Positions 26,259 through 35,809 are shown, numbered from the stretch's first letter. The stretch is 64,000 nucleotides of DNA from Cellvibrionales bacterium UBA1963 (GCA_002336035.1 DDED01000160.1:13282-77281); one strand, 5' to 3'. Numbers and translations are program-made. Notes: generated by a model from the sequence alone, not told the origin.

Positions 26259-27140
26259 ATGACGAATAAATACACTACCCACTTAATACTTTTGAGCTGC
26301 CTGACTTTATTGACGACAGCGCTACCGAGCTACGCGCAAGAAAATATAACGTGCAATAAATATGGCCATTTTGATCTATACATCGATGTTGATCCTCCGG
26401 GTGCGGACAGTGCTTTGTTATTGATTGATAATAGTGATGATTTTCCAGTTGAAGAGGGCACTGGTAGAACGATTGTGCCGGCCGATTTTGGAGATTTTGC
26501 TGGCGGCCCACATAAAACTGACGATCCTGGTTGGGTTATTAAGGGCGGTGATTTACTTGGCGGAGAGGTGTTATGGTTCCGCGCACTTGGATCGCTTCGC
26601 TTTTGGAGTAAAGATGAGCAACGCTGGCTAAATGACGCACCCAACGGCGAGAGAGTCCGTTATTTTGGTGCGATACCGCCGGATGTCATGATTAATGGCA
26701 GCGATGAAGACAAGGATTTTTTCGAAGAGGGCACCATTTGGTCAGGTGCGGGCATTCAAGGTCCACTAGAGGCTCCTATAGAAGAGGCTGTGGATGTGTC
26801 CCCCACGTATGACGCCGTCCATGCACATCTTGATTTTTGCCTTGAGGGGAAAACCGCTTCAGGAGAAATGGGAGATTGTTCTATTGATGGCATCGGACAC
26901 ACGGGCGATCCCACAGTCGGAGCTTATTTAATTGAGATACAATTATTTTCTCACGCGGTACACAGTAATGGGCAACAACAAAAATACATTGACTCACCAC
27001 CGGTGAAGGTCCTTTTAAATAATGGTTTAATTGCTAATGAATGTGTTGATGCCATTTCTGCTTTAACGACATATCCAAAGGTCTTTGATAATTCACCAGC
27101 CTTGCCGGCGGCAGGCATTTTAATTATGACAGGGCCTTAG
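26259..27140 (+). CDS. Secreted protein related to paralogue 2, lacking a sorting tail (paralogue 3)
   Basis: The ATG at 26260 overlaps nothing but follows the receptor stop by two bases, so translation is coupled. A signal peptide (about residues 5-27) precedes ADFGDFAGGPHKTDDPGW, RALGSLRFWSKDEQRWLND, VHAHLDFCLEG and VGAYLIEIQLF, matching the order in paralogue 2. Four cysteines (in ITCNK, FCLEG, GDCSI, NECVD) may form disulfides. The C-terminus is PALPAAGILIMTGP then stop: it starts like a PEP-CTERM segment but lacks the hydrophobic helix and basic tail. It could be secreted freely or be truncated. No frame restores a tail. Confidence 0.7.
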   Translation: MTNKYTTHLILLSCLTLLTTALPSYAQENITCNKYGHFDLYIDVDPPGADSALLLIDNSDDFPVEEGTGRTIVPADFGDFAGGPHKTDDPGWVIKGGDLLGGEVLWFRALGSLRFWSKDEQRWLNDAPNGERVRYFGAIPPDVMINGSDEDKDFFEEGTIWSGAGIQGPLEAPIEEAVDVSPTYDAVHAHLDFCLEGKTASGEMGDCSIDGIGHTGDPTVGAYLIEIQLFSHAVHSNGQQQKYIDSPPVKVLLNNGLIANECVDAISALTTYPKVFDNSPALPAAGILIMTGP

Positions 27141-27164
27141 CATTAATTAGGTGATCTTGATTCT

Positions 27165-28136
27165 ATGCGCATTTTTCTTGCTCCAATGGAAGGTGTTATC
27201 GATCACCACTTCCGCACCCTCTACAGCGCCATCGGCGGGGTTGATATCTGTGTCAGTGAATTTATACGCGTCAATGATATTGCCGTCACTAAAAAAGTGT
27301 TCCTTCGTGACTGCCCTGAATTACAGTTCACTTCATTTCATCAACAGCGCTTAAGTGCTACCCCTAGCGGAACACCATTGCGGGTTCAGTTATTAGGCAG
27401 TAACCCCGAGACAATTGCGGCCAGCGCGGCTATCGCCATAAGCTTAGGGGCTTCGGCGATTGATTTAAATTTTGGCTGCCCCGCCAAAACGGTGAATAAA
27501 AGTCGTGGCGGTGCGGTGCTGTTAAAAGAACCGCAACTGGTGGGTGAGATTGTTCGACAAGTGCGTGCGGCCGTCCCCAGTGAGCGACCGGTCACGGCAA
27601 AAATCCGCTTGGGTTTTGAAGACCGCAGCCTTTATATGGATAACGCCTTGGCGATTGCTGACGGCGGTGCAACGGAACTTTGCGTGCATGCCCGTTCACG
27701 GGCCGACGGCTATCACCCGCCGGCCTATTGGTCTTATATTAAACGAATTGTTGAAGCGGTTTCGTTACCCGTGATTGCCAATGGTGAGGTGTGGTCGGTC
27801 GACGATTGGCGGCGTTGTCGAGAACAAACCGGTTGCGAGGATGTAATGCTAGGTCGCGGTTTAATTGCTTGCCCTGATTTAGCTTTACAAATAAAGGCGG
27901 CGGCGGCGGGGCAAGCGTATCAAGTGTTGGGTTGGTCGGCGGTAATGCGATTGCTTAACCAGTTTTATTATGACACTAAGACGGCTTATCCCCGTCGATG
28001 TTTAGGCAATCGGGTGAAGCAGTGGTTGTTTTATTTACAGATGCATTACCCTGAAGCCAAAGATTTATTTGAACAGATTAAACGATACCGACAACCGCAT
28101 GAATTTGAATTGGTGTTGGGCTTGCCTCAGGGCTAG
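27165..28136 (+). CDS. dusC: tRNA-dihydrouridine(16) synthase
   Basis: A FMN-dependent enzyme that reduces uridine in the D-loop of tRNA. It opens MRIFLAPMEGVIDHHFR, has the catalytic-loop motif LNFGCPAKTVNKSRGGA with its Cys, and HARSRADGY plus GEVWSVDDW as in DusC. The 323-residue length is right. It starts 24 bp after the paralogue 3 stop and probably is not functionally tied to that cluster, though cotranscription is possible. Confidence 0.93.
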   Translation: MRIFLAPMEGVIDHHFRTLYSAIGGVDICVSEFIRVNDIAVTKKVFLRDCPELQFTSFHQQRLSATPSGTPLRVQLLGSNPETIAASAAIAISLGASAIDLNFGCPAKTVNKSRGGAVLLKEPQLVGEIVRQVRAAVPSERPVTAKIRLGFEDRSLYMDNALAIADGGATELCVHARSRADGYHPPAYWSYIKRIVEAVSLPVIANGEVWSVDDWRRCREQTGCEDVMLGRGLIACPDLALQIKAAAAGQAYQVLGWSAVMRLLNQFYYDTKTAYPRRCLGNRVKQWLFYLQMHYPEAKDLFEQIKRYRQPHEFELVLGLPQG

Positions 28137-28160
28137 GCTGCCGTTGCATAATGCCATTGA

Positions 28161-28604
28161 CTAAATAATTTTCACCCAACTTTTTTCTTCGATCCTGCGT
28201 TGTATTTTCCAGATGCCATCTATGTTCACATAGTCATCTAAATACCATAAACCGCACATCATGAGCTTATTACTTTCACCTTCCATTGCGGTCTCCATTG
28301 GGTTAAAACACATAATGCGACCGCTTGCTTCAGTAATATTAGTATCAGTGGTTAGGTTAATTTGAAGGTTAGCGTTGAGATGTTGATGGGTAGGAAACGC
28401 ATCCGTTAATGCTCTGGTTAAGAAGTCAATGGTTTCAGTTAGGTTGCCTTTTTCACCGCCAAGGGCCGTGTAGTCTATATAGGCGTCATCGGTAAACACT
28501 TCATTTAATTGATCAAAAGCTTTAGCGTCAATGAGCTCAGCGTAGCGATACAATAAATCTTGAATTTCAAGTTTGGCAGAGATTTGTTCGAGGGTATAAG
28601 CCAT
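28161..28604 (-). CDS. SnoaL/NTF2-like protein
   Basis: A 147-residue single NTF2-like domain (SnoaL_4 type). It starts MAYTLEQISAKLEIQDLLYRY, a helix typical of the family, with AELIDAKAFDQLNEVFTDDA following and paired tryptophans in GLWYLDDYVNIDGIWKI at the end. Members include dehydratases, isomerases and small ligand-binding proteins; the active residues cannot be assigned. It is convergent with dusC. Related NTF2-like genes occur at 44353 and 50237. Function unknown. Confidence 0.75.
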   Translation of the reverse strand: MAYTLEQISAKLEIQDLLYRYAELIDAKAFDQLNEVFTDDAYIDYTALGGEKGNLTETIDFLTRALTDAFPTHQHLNANLQINLTTDTNITEASGRIMCFNPMETAMEGESNKLMMCGLWYLDDYVNIDGIWKIQRRIEEKSWVKII

Positions 28605-28720
28605 GAGTGGATTGTCCTTTTTGTCAGCCCAGAGAAAAAGCTGGCAAGCCAGCTATAAAAACTCACAATAAGAATACAATATTACATCGGAATGTAAGTT
28701 AGCGATAAGTTAATGATCGA

Positions 28721-29494
28721 CTAACTCTCAACAAAGGCACGTTCAATCACATAATGGCCCTGGTTGCCGCTGCGAACCTCGTTAAAACCTCGCTCGTCCA
28801 ATATGGCCGTCATGTCCTTGAGCATACTTGGGCTGCCACAAAGCATGAATCGATCGTCTTCTAAGTTAGGTTTTGGCAGGCCAAGGTCATGAAATAATTT
28901 CCCGCTGGTCATTAGATCCGTTAAGCGGCCATTGTTTTTATAGTCTTCGCGGGTAACGGTCGGGTAGTAAAGAAGTTTTTCGCGAACCATATCACCGAAA
29001 TATTCATGTTGGGGCAGTTCATTCTCAATATAATCGCTGTAGGCAAGCTCTGAGACTTCTCTAACGCCGTGCGCAAGGATAATCTTATCAAACTGTTCGT
29101 ACACTTCGTAGTCTTTGATAATACTCATAAATGGAGCTAAGCCGGTACCGGTGCCAAGTAGGTATAAGTTTTTTCCAGGGAGCATTTCATCGGTGACCAA
29201 CGTACCAAGCGGTTTTTTTCCGATCAAAACTTCGTCGCCAATTTTTAAGTGCTGCAATTTCGACGTCAATGGGCCATCTGGCACCTTGATACTAAAGAAT
29301 TCTAACTCGTCTTCATAATTTGCACTGGCGATACTGTAAGCACGTAAGAGTGGTTTACCTTCATGTTCAAGGCCAACCATCACAAAGTGACCGTTTTTAA
29401 AGCGAAAGCCGGCATCCCGTGTCGTTTTAAAACTGAATAGACTGTTGTTCCAGTGGTGGACGCTGGTCACGGTTTCTGTCATTAACTTAGCCAT
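28721..29494 (-). CDS. fpr: Ferredoxin/flavodoxin-NADP+ reductase
   Basis: A FAD enzyme that exchanges electrons between NADPH and ferredoxin or flavodoxin. RAYSIASANYEDELEFFS binds FAD, LGTGTGLAPFMSIIKDYE binds the NADPH pyrophosphate, and FMLCGSPSML lies in the NADP domain; the C-terminal VIERAFVE is the bacterial subclass I ending. The 257-residue length is right. It is divergent from a LysR gene that matches FinR, the activator of fpr in Pseudomonas putida, with a Fur-type palindrome between them. Confidence 0.94.
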   Translation of the reverse strand: MAKLMTETVTSVHHWNNSLFSFKTTRDAGFRFKNGHFVMVGLEHEGKPLLRAYSIASANYEDELEFFSIKVPDGPLTSKLQHLKIGDEVLIGKKPLGTLVTDEMLPGKNLYLLGTGTGLAPFMSIIKDYEVYEQFDKIILAHGVREVSELAYSDYIENELPQHEYFGDMVREKLLYYPTVTREDYKNNGRLTDLMTSGKLFHDLGLPKPNLEDDRFMLCGSPSMLKDMTAILDERGFNEVRSGNQGHYVIERAFVES

Positions 29495-29648
29495 TACTTT
29501 TCCTCAAACAAACAAAATCATCAACCCTAAATCAGAGAAGTGCACTATATAAGACCAGGATCGATAGGTATAGCGGGATATAAAGATATAATATATTTGT
29601 ATTTCCGATATAATAACTGCCTGGCGAAACTGTTTTCAGCCAATTTAA

Positions 29649-29665
29649 ATGATAACCAGTATCAT
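29649..29665. promoter_or_regulatory. Fur-type palindrome between fpr and finR
   Basis: ATGATA-ACCAG-TATCAT lies within a perfect 7-5-7 repeat (AATGATA to TATCATT, 29648-29666). It matches the 15-bp Fur core at most positions and has the same arms as the site at 20739-20755. It could link fpr/finR expression to iron. Confidence 0.55.
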
Positions 29666-29739
29666 TAAGCAGGTCAACACGGCAGGTAGTCACCCTACGG
29701 AGCTGTCATTTATGGGGTTTACAACAAAGGCATGAAATA

Positions 29740-30633
29740 ATGAAATTTACTTTGCGGCAATTACAGGTCTTTTTAGCGACAGCACGTTATCAAAATATTA
29801 GCCGGGCAGCTGAGAGCTTATCTATGTCACAGTCTGCGGCCAGCGGTGCGCTCAGAGACTTAGAGCAGCGCTACAATGCTCAGTTATTTGATCGTGTTGG
29901 CAAGCGGCTTCGTTTGAATATGTTGGGTCAATCTGTTCGGCCATTGGCAGAGGCGTTAATTTCGGGCGCAGAAGATGTTGATGTAATGTTGCAGCAGCAA
30001 ATGCCAGCCGGCAGACTTCGGGTGGGTGCCACGCTCACGATAGGCAATTACATAGCGATTCCTATTATTGCAAATTTCAAGAACGACTACCCAGAAGTCA
30101 GTGTTCGCTTGCACGTGGCTAATACAGCCAACATTGCCAAGCAAGTATTAGATTTCAATTTGGATGTGGGCCTTATTGAAGGTGAGTATTCACACACTGA
30201 TTTATCAGTTGAGCCATGGTGCAAAGACGAGCTGATTATTTTTTGCTCGCCTGAACATCCCTATGCGTCTAAAAAAAATCTAACCGATGAAGACTTAACT
30301 CAGGCGCAATGGATACTGCGCGAGCAGGGGTCAGGCACGCGTCAGACCTTTGATCGGGCGATGCACGGTTTGATTAATGAGGTCGATGTGCATTTAGAAT
30401 TTGAACATACCGAAGCCATTAAACGGGCAGTAGAAGCAGGACTGGGTTTGGGCTGTTTGTCCATCATTCCTTTAGCGGATGCGTTTAAGCGAGGCAGCTT
30501 GGTCCCTTTAACGGTACGACATCGCGATATGACGAGGCAGTTTTATTTTGTCACTCATAATAAAAAGTTTCCATCCAGGGGGCTTCAATCGTGGCTTGAT
30601 TGCTGTCGAGCCACGCACCCCGAGGTGGTTTAG
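29740..30633 (+). CDS. finR: LysR family regulator, likely FinR
   Basis: A 297-residue LysR regulator. The N-terminal winged helix is LRQLQVFLATARYQNISRAA then LSMSQSAASGALRDLEQR; the effector domain spans about residues 90-295. The N-terminus (MKFTLRQLQVF) and the location divergent from fpr match FinR of Pseudomonas, which activates fpr under superoxide stress. The name is assigned on context and may be wrong if another LysR gene moved here. Its stop overlaps that of the convergent transporter gene by 4 bp. Confidence 0.75.
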   Translation: MKFTLRQLQVFLATARYQNISRAAESLSMSQSAASGALRDLEQRYNAQLFDRVGKRLRLNMLGQSVRPLAEALISGAEDVDVMLQQQMPAGRLRVGATLTIGNYIAIPIIANFKNDYPEVSVRLHVANTANIAKQVLDFNLDVGLIEGEYSHTDLSVEPWCKDELIIFCSPEHPYASKKNLTDEDLTQAQWILREQGSGTRQTFDRAMHGLINEVDVHLEFEHTEAIKRAVEAGLGLGCLSIIPLADAFKRGSLVPLTVRHRDMTRQFYFVTHNKKFPSRGLQSWLDCCRATHPEVV

Positions 30634-31964
30634 TAACCTAGGCTGGTCTTAACGCTGTGATAAAAAATCACTAGCACGCCGGCGGGGGCAATAAAGCGTA
30701 AACTAATAAACCAAAGATTAAACAGGCCGCTCGACAGTGTATTGACTTCTTTACGAACCCTTGTATAGCCTAACTTCCAACCCACGAATAGCGCAATTAG
30801 CAGGCCGCCGAGAGGCAGCATAATATTGGCAGTTAAAAAGTCCAAGGTATCGAAAACCGTATTGGAATAAATGCTTGCAATGCCACCAAGCCAGCACAAG
30901 ACGCTTAAGCCGACCGTGGCCATTAGACGTGAACTTCCGAGCTTTTCTAGCCAAGCGATGCCTGGCTCGATAAGTGAAATAGAGGAGCTTAACGCAGCGA
31001 TCGCTACCAGCACAAAAAAGCCAGTGCCAAAAAAAGCGCCACCCCACATACCGGAAAAAGCAATAGGTAATGTCTCGAATAGCAAACCTGGGCCAGATCC
31101 TGGTGCCAAGCCACTGGCAAATACCAGCGGAAAAATAGCCATGCCAGCAATTAATGCAATGAGAGTATCAAGCCCAGCAACGACCACAACTGCACTTGAG
31201 ATAGACTGATCGGCTGACATGTAAGAGCCATACACCATGACCGTTCCCATGCCGAGGCTCAGGGTAAAAAATGCGTGGCCCATAGCGACTAATACAGATT
31301 GCCCCGTAAGCTTGCTAAAGTCGGCTGCGAACATAAAATCTAAACCTTGTTGGAACTCGCCATTTTTGAAGGCGTACCATAGCAACAGTAATAGCAAGGC
31401 AAATAAGATAGGCATCAAAATATTGACGGCATTACCAATGCCTCTGGTCACGCCAAGTCCTACGATGGTTGCTGTGGCAGTAATGAATACGGTGTGCCAC
31501 AGTAGTTGGCGGCCACTATTTTGGGCCAAGTCACCAAAACCCGCTGCGATTGTTTGTGCGTCTTGACCAATATAGGAAGAGCGGGCGCTTTGAAAAACGT
31601 ATTCGAGTGACCAGCCTGCAACCACGCTGTAATACATTAAGATCATGATGCCAGCGGCAACCCCCATCAGGCCAATAAACGCCCAGAGCTTACTTGCGCC
31701 TGCGACACGAGCCTGCGATAACATTGAGTGAACTGGATTGGCACGACCTTTTCGGCCAAGTAAGACCTCGGCCATCATAATAGGTACGCCAAGCATCATA
31801 ATGCAAAACAAGTACATTAACACGAAGGCGCCGCCGCCATTTTCACCCGCAATATAGGGAAACTTCCAAATATTCCCCAGCCCAACGGCAGCACCAGTAG
31901 TGGCTAAAATATATGTCCAGCGGTGAGTCCAAACAGGGTAATTTACAGGTTGTTGGGTAGACAT
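30630..31964 (-). CDS. Sodium-dependent transporter (NSS family)
   Basis: A LeuT-fold sodium symporter for an amino acid or related amine. About eleven membrane segments are visible. The first carries GAAVGLGNIWKFPYIAGENGGG, split here by the substrate/sodium site, and RKGRANPVHSM fits the early cytosolic loop; SLIEPGIAWLEK lies in a later loop. The 444-residue length suits the prokaryotic subgroup. Substrate not predictable. It is convergent with finR and not clearly linked to any neighbour. Confidence 0.88.
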   Translation of the reverse strand: MSTQQPVNYPVWTHRWTYILATTGAAVGLGNIWKFPYIAGENGGGAFVLMYLFCIMMLGVPIMMAEVLLGRKGRANPVHSMLSQARVAGASKLWAFIGLMGVAAGIMILMYYSVVAGWSLEYVFQSARSSYIGQDAQTIAAGFGDLAQNSGRQLLWHTVFITATATIVGLGVTRGIGNAVNILMPILFALLLLLLWYAFKNGEFQQGLDFMFAADFSKLTGQSVLVAMGHAFFTLSLGMGTVMVYGSYMSADQSISSAVVVVAGLDTLIALIAGMAIFPLVFASGLAPGSGPGLLFETLPIAFSGMWGGAFFGTGFFVLVAIAALSSSISLIEPGIAWLEKLGSSRLMATVGLSVLCWLGGIASIYSNTVFDTLDFLTANIMLPLGGLLIALFVGWKLGYTRVRKEVNTLSSGLFNLWFISLRFIAPAGVLVIFYHSVKTSLGY

Positions 31965-32011
31965 AAATAACCTTTGTATCGTTTTGTCGTAATCATTCGA
32001 TCCAAGATATA

Positions 32012-32047
32012 AAAACGAGCTGACGTTTCACAACGTCAACTCGTTTT
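32012..32047 (-). terminator. Rho-independent terminator of the nitronate monooxygenase-like gene
   Basis: AAAACGAG-C-TGACGTT pairs with AACGTCA-A-CTCGTTTT around a 4-base loop, with one mismatch. On the minus strand a T-run follows. It lies about 63 bases past the stop of the gene at 32110. Confidence 0.85.
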
Positions 32048-32109
32048 ATTATGCACTAAAAAGCCCTTCTCAACGAACCCGTTAGCGCCCTTACTTAAAG
32101 GCTCGCCCT

Positions 32110-33234
32110 CTAATCGGTAGGGTTAATCGCTGTAATATGGTCGAGTGCTTCGCTGTACTCAGTAATCAGTCGCATCATTATCTCGCGGCAGGATTCAACT
32201 TGATTGATTTGTCCTACAACTTGACCGACTGGGTTGAATGCGACCTTTTGCGTCTCACCACTGCCGGCATAGCGATGGGTTCGGCGGGTGGCATCAAACG
32301 TTAAATAGCCTTGTAAGGGCATGGGCAAGGGTTCGGGTGTGTCTGGCTTGTCCCATGCTTCCGTCCATTCGTTTTTAAGCATCCTAGCTGTTTTGCCTGT
32401 AAACGAGCGTGAGCGAATGGTGTCTTCAGAGCTGGCGTTCATATACGACTCGCGCTGTGCGGGTTCAGCCGCTGCTTCGGTAGCATTGAGCCACATTGAG
32501 CCCAGCCAAACACCTTCAACACCCATACTCATAGCCGCTAACATTTGGCGGCCGTTAGCGATGCCACCTGCAGCCAATACGGGTAAGGGGGCGATCGCGT
32601 CGACCATTTGTGGCCAAAGCACCATTGAGGTGACCTCACCGGCATGGCCGCCACCCTCAGAGCCCTGACAAATAACGAAGTCGAGGCCAGCTTTTTTATG
32701 ATTAATACCATGTTTTAGTCGGCCAGCGAGAGCACCGATTAAACGGCCTGATTGGTGGACTTGATCAACAATATTAGCAGGCGGTGTGCCAAGCGCATTG
32801 ACGATCATACGGCATTTATCTCGGGTTAAAGCTTCATCGACGAGTAATTGAGCTTGAGCTTCAGAGAAACTTAAAGTGACTTCGTCGTCGCCTTCCGGCC
32901 AAGCAGGAACATTATGGTCTTGCAATAGGCCTTCAGCAAATTCGCGATGCTGTTCTGGAATGGCAGCTTGGAGCATTTCAACCAACTTTTCTGGGTCTGT
33001 TTCACCCTGGCCCTCGTATTTTTGTGGGATTGCGGTGTCGACACCGTAAATGTGATCACCAATATGTTCATCAATCCAGTCGAGCTCTTCTTTTAATTGT
33101 TTGGGAGAAAATCCTACCGCTCCTAATACGCCGATACCGCCGGCTTTAGATACGGCGACAACGACATCACGGCAGTGGGTGAAAGCGAAAATAGGTAATT
33201 CAACACCTAATTTTTTACATAAATCAGTTTGCAT
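32110..33234 (-). CDS. Nitronate monooxygenase-like flavoprotein
   Basis: A FMN TIM-barrel of the 2-nitropropane dioxygenase family. The ATG at 33234 has a GGAGA site and gives MQTDLCKKLGVELPIFAF; a longer frame to 33327 is not needed. The barrel shows GGIGVLGAVGFSP, CQGSEGGGHAGEVTS and PVLAAGGIANGRQM (phosphate binding), and GVWLGSMWL. The 374-residue length and the middle insertion (about residues 60-125) are those of the larger subgroup often seen in marine and hydrocarbon-degrading bacteria. Physiological substrate unknown; enoyl reductase-like or nitronate oxidation are both possible. Confidence 0.82.
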   Translation of the reverse strand: MQTDLCKKLGVELPIFAFTHCRDVVVAVSKAGGIGVLGAVGFSPKQLKEELDWIDEHIGDHIYGVDTAIPQKYEGQGETDPEKLVEMLQAAIPEQHREFAEGLLQDHNVPAWPEGDDEVTLSFSEAQAQLLVDEALTRDKCRMIVNALGTPPANIVDQVHQSGRLIGALAGRLKHGINHKKAGLDFVICQGSEGGGHAGEVTSMVLWPQMVDAIAPLPVLAAGGIANGRQMLAAMSMGVEGVWLGSMWLNATEAAAEPAQRESYMNASSEDTIRSRSFTGKTARMLKNEWTEAWDKPDTPEPLPMPLQGYLTFDATRRTHRYAGSGETQKVAFNPVGQVVGQINQVESCREIMMRLITEYSEALDHITAINPTD

Positions 33235-33467
33235 GGGTTTCTCCAGAAAGCAGTCTTTAACAATGACGTCTAAGGTACTGATGATTGCACTGTTTGCCAA
33301 TAGCCTTAAGCGCTTTGTGCTTAACAAAAGGCATCAAATCGACACCTTTAATGGTCAAAAAGGCGATATAGGGTTTAAAAACCGCAAATTTAACGGGTTT
33401 AGTTAATGGATACGGGAATAATACCGAGCGATAGGCAAGATCGGCTTTAATGCGCCGGTGGCTTGTG

Positions 33468-33473
33468 TATAAT
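33468..33473 (+). promoter_or_regulatory. Possible -10 box of typA
   Basis: A perfect TATAAT lies about 56 bp before the GTG start of typA. The -35 region (TTTAAT, 33447-33452) is weak and the spacing short. Confidence 0.35.
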
Positions 33474-33528
33474 CGCGCCGCTTACCGCGCACCATCATGG
33501 CTTATGCCACTTTAGGAGTATCACCACC

Positions 33529-35364
33529 GTGACTGAACAAATGAACACGAAGCAGCTACGAAATATCGCCATCATTGCCCATGTTGATCATGGCAAAACG
33601 ACATTGGTTGATAAGCTGTTAGAGCAATCAGGGACGCTAGATCGCCGTGATCAAGGGACCGAAAGGATCATGGACTCAAATGATCAAGAAAAAGAGCGTG
33701 GAATTACGATCTTAGCGAAAAATACCGCGATTAACTGGCGAAATCATCACATTAATATTGTTGATACGCCAGGTCACGCCGACTTTGGTGGTGAAGTTGA
33801 GCGGGTATTGTCGATGGTGGATTCAGTTTTGCTGCTGGTCGATGCGGTTGATGGCCCGATGCCACAAACCCGATTCGTGACTCAAAAAGCGTTTGCGCGT
33901 GGCTTAAATCCAATTGTTGTTATTAATAAGATCGACCGACCTGGCGCTAGGCCCGATTGGGTCATGGATCAAGTGTTCGATTTATTTGATCGTCTTGGTG
34001 CAACAGACGAACAGTTAGACTTTCCAGTAGTTTATGCCTCGGCATTGAACGGCATAGCGGGATTAGATGAAAATGCAATGGGCGAAGACATGAACCCATT
34101 ATTAGAATTAATACTTGAGCATGTCCAACCCCCGCAGGTCGATGCTGAAGGTGACTTTCAAATGCAAATCAGTGCATTGGATTATTCAAGCTATGTTGGC
34201 GTCATTGGCGTTGGTCGAGTTACTCGCGGCACGATTAAGCGCAATACACAGGTTACTATTGTTGACGGTGAAAATAAAACCAGGGCAGGTAGGGTGCTCG
34301 ATATTTTAGGTAATATGGGCGTTGAGCGCGTTCCCGTAGATGAAGCGACGGCAGGCGATATTATTTGTATCACTGGTATTGATGGCCTAAATATTTCAGA
34401 CACGTTATGTTCGCCCGATGCCGTTGAAGCACTTCCGCAACTCACTGTTGATGAGCCAACCGTATCGATGACTTTTCAGGTGAATGATTCACCCTTTGCT
34501 GGGTTAGAAGGTAAGTTTGTTACCAGTCGAAACATCAAAGAACGACTTGATCGAGAGTTGTTGCACAATGTGGCACTGAGGGTTGAGCAAGGCGACAGCG
34601 CCGATAAGTTTGTGGTTTCGGGTCGAGGTGAATTGCATTTGTCAGTATTAATCGAAACGATGCGCCGTGAAGGATTTGAGCTTAGCGTCGGTCGACCCGA
34701 AGTGGTTCAGCGAACAGTTGATGGTGTGATAGAAGAGCCGTTTGAATCGGTGGTCGTCGATTGTGAGGAGCAACATCAAGGCTCAGTGATGGAAGCGTTA
34801 GGTACTCGGAAAGGCGACCTAAAAAACATGGTGCCTGATGGAAAAGGACGAGTAAGGTTGGATTATATCATCCCGGCTCGCGGTTTAATTGGTTTTCGTT
34901 CTGAATTTTTAACCATGACATCCGGTTCGGGTATTCTTACCTCTATTTTTGATCACTATGGTCAGGTAAAAGTGGGTGAGGTTCAATCGCGCAGCAACGG
35001 CGTGTTAATAAGTAATGTAAAAGGCAAGACGCTTGCTTATGCATTGTTTAACTTACAGGGCCGTGGCCGCCTAATGATTGACGCTAATTTAGATGTATAT
35101 GAAGGTCAGGTTATGGGTATTCATAGTCGCGGTAATGACTTAACAGTTAACCCCACTAAGGCGAAACAATTAACCAATGTTCGCGCATCAGGTACTGATG
35201 AGGCGACCGTGCTGTCGCCGCCGATTCGATATACTCTTGAACAAGCGTTGGAATTTATTGAAGACGATGAGTTGGTGGAAGTAACGCCAGAAAGTATTCG
35301 GATTCGTAAAAAGTTATTACTTGAGCACGAGCGAAAACGTGCCGCACGACCTGCAAAAGCGTAA
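33529..35364 (+). CDS. typA: Ribosome-binding GTPase TypA/BipA
   Basis: A translational GTPase that acts in ribosome assembly and stress adaptation. I chose the GTG at 33529, 10 bases after AGGAG, giving a 611-residue protein; the frame extends to 33463 without support. G motifs are AHVDHGKTT (G1), [15 protein letters not shown] (G3) and [11 protein letters not shown] (G4). Beyond the GTPase are the EF-G-like domains II, III and V and the TypA-specific C-terminal domain with [19 protein letters not shown]. It precedes dtd by seven bases. Confidence 0.95.
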   Translation: MTEQMNTKQLRNIAIIAHVDHGKTTLVDKLLEQSGTLDRRDQGTERIMDSNDQEKERGITILAKNTAINWRNHHINIVDTPGHADFGGEVERVLSMVDSVLLLVDAVDGPMPQTRFVTQKAFARGLNPIVVINKIDRPGARPDWVMDQVFDLFDRLGATDEQLDFPVVYASALNGIAGLDENAMGEDMNPLLELILEHVQPPQVDAEGDFQMQISALDYSSYVGVIGVGRVTRGTIKRNTQVTIVDGENKTRAGRVLDILGNMGVERVPVDEATAGDIICITGIDGLNISDTLCSPDAVEALPQLTVDEPTVSMTFQVNDSPFAGLEGKFVTSRNIKERLDRELLHNVALRVEQGDSADKFVVSGRGELHLSVLIETMRREGFELSVGRPEVVQRTVDGVIEEPFESVVVDCEEQHQGSVMEALGTRKGDLKNMVPDGKGRVRLDYIIPARGLIGFRSEFLTMTSGSGILTSIFDHYGQVKVGEVQSRSNGVLISNVKGKTLAYALFNLQGRGRLMIDANLDVYEGQVMGIHSRGNDLTVNPTKAKQLTNVRASGTDEATVLSPPIRYTLEQALEFIEDDELVEVTPESIRIRKKLLLEHERKRAARPAKA

Positions 35365-35371
35365 TGGTTAC

Positions 35372-35809
35372 ATGCGAGCACTGATACAACGAGTCAGTTC
35401 AGCATCGGTGAGTGTTGATGGCCGAGTTGTTGGTCAGATAGCCAAAGGGCTATTAGTATTCATCGCAGTAGAGACGCATGATAACAATCAGTTAATCGCT
35501 AAAATGGCTTCAAAAATTGTCGATTATCGTGTTTTTAGTGATGGTAGTGACAAAATGAATTTGAGCGTTAAAGACATTAGCGGTGAATTATTAGTTGTCT
35601 CACAGTTTACATTAGCTGCAAATACCCACAAAGGCTTGAGGCCGAGCTTTTCATCTGCTGCGGAGCCTCGCCTGGCGAGAGTTCTTTATCTTGATTGTGT
35701 CGAGCAACTCAAGGCTACGTCACTGAAGGTTGAAACGGGACAGTTTGCCGCCGATATGCAGGTTGCCCTAGTTAACGATGGCCCAGTCACATTTATGTTA
35801 ACCGTTTAA
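35372..35809 (+). CDS. dtd: D-aminoacyl-tRNA deacylase
   Basis: A small enzyme that removes D-amino acids, and glycine mischarged on tRNA-Ala, from tRNA. The ATG at 35372 gives the classical start MRALIQRVSSASVSVDG. LLVVSQFTLAANTHKGLRPSF holds the conserved SQF active-site motif, and the C-terminal MQVALVNDGPVTFMLTV contains the GP cross-subunit motif (usually GPVT). At 145 residues it is full length. It follows typA closely and is likely cotranscribed. Confidence 0.94.
   Translation: MRALIQRVSSASVSVDGRVVGQIAKGLLVFIAVETHDNNQLIAKMASKIVDYRVFSDGSDKMNLSVKDISGELLVVSQFTLAANTHKGLRPSFSSAAEPRLARVLYLDCVEQLKATSLKVETGQFAADMQVALVNDGPVTFMLTV

Noticed and set aside
26330..26644. 104-codon minus-strand frame inside paralogue 3
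   Set aside because: The plus-strand frame has a signal peptide and motifs shared with paralogue 2, so this is a shadow.
31237..31566. 109-codon plus-strand frame inside the NSS transporter gene
   Set aside because: Shadow frame; the minus strand encodes a full transporter with conserved motifs.
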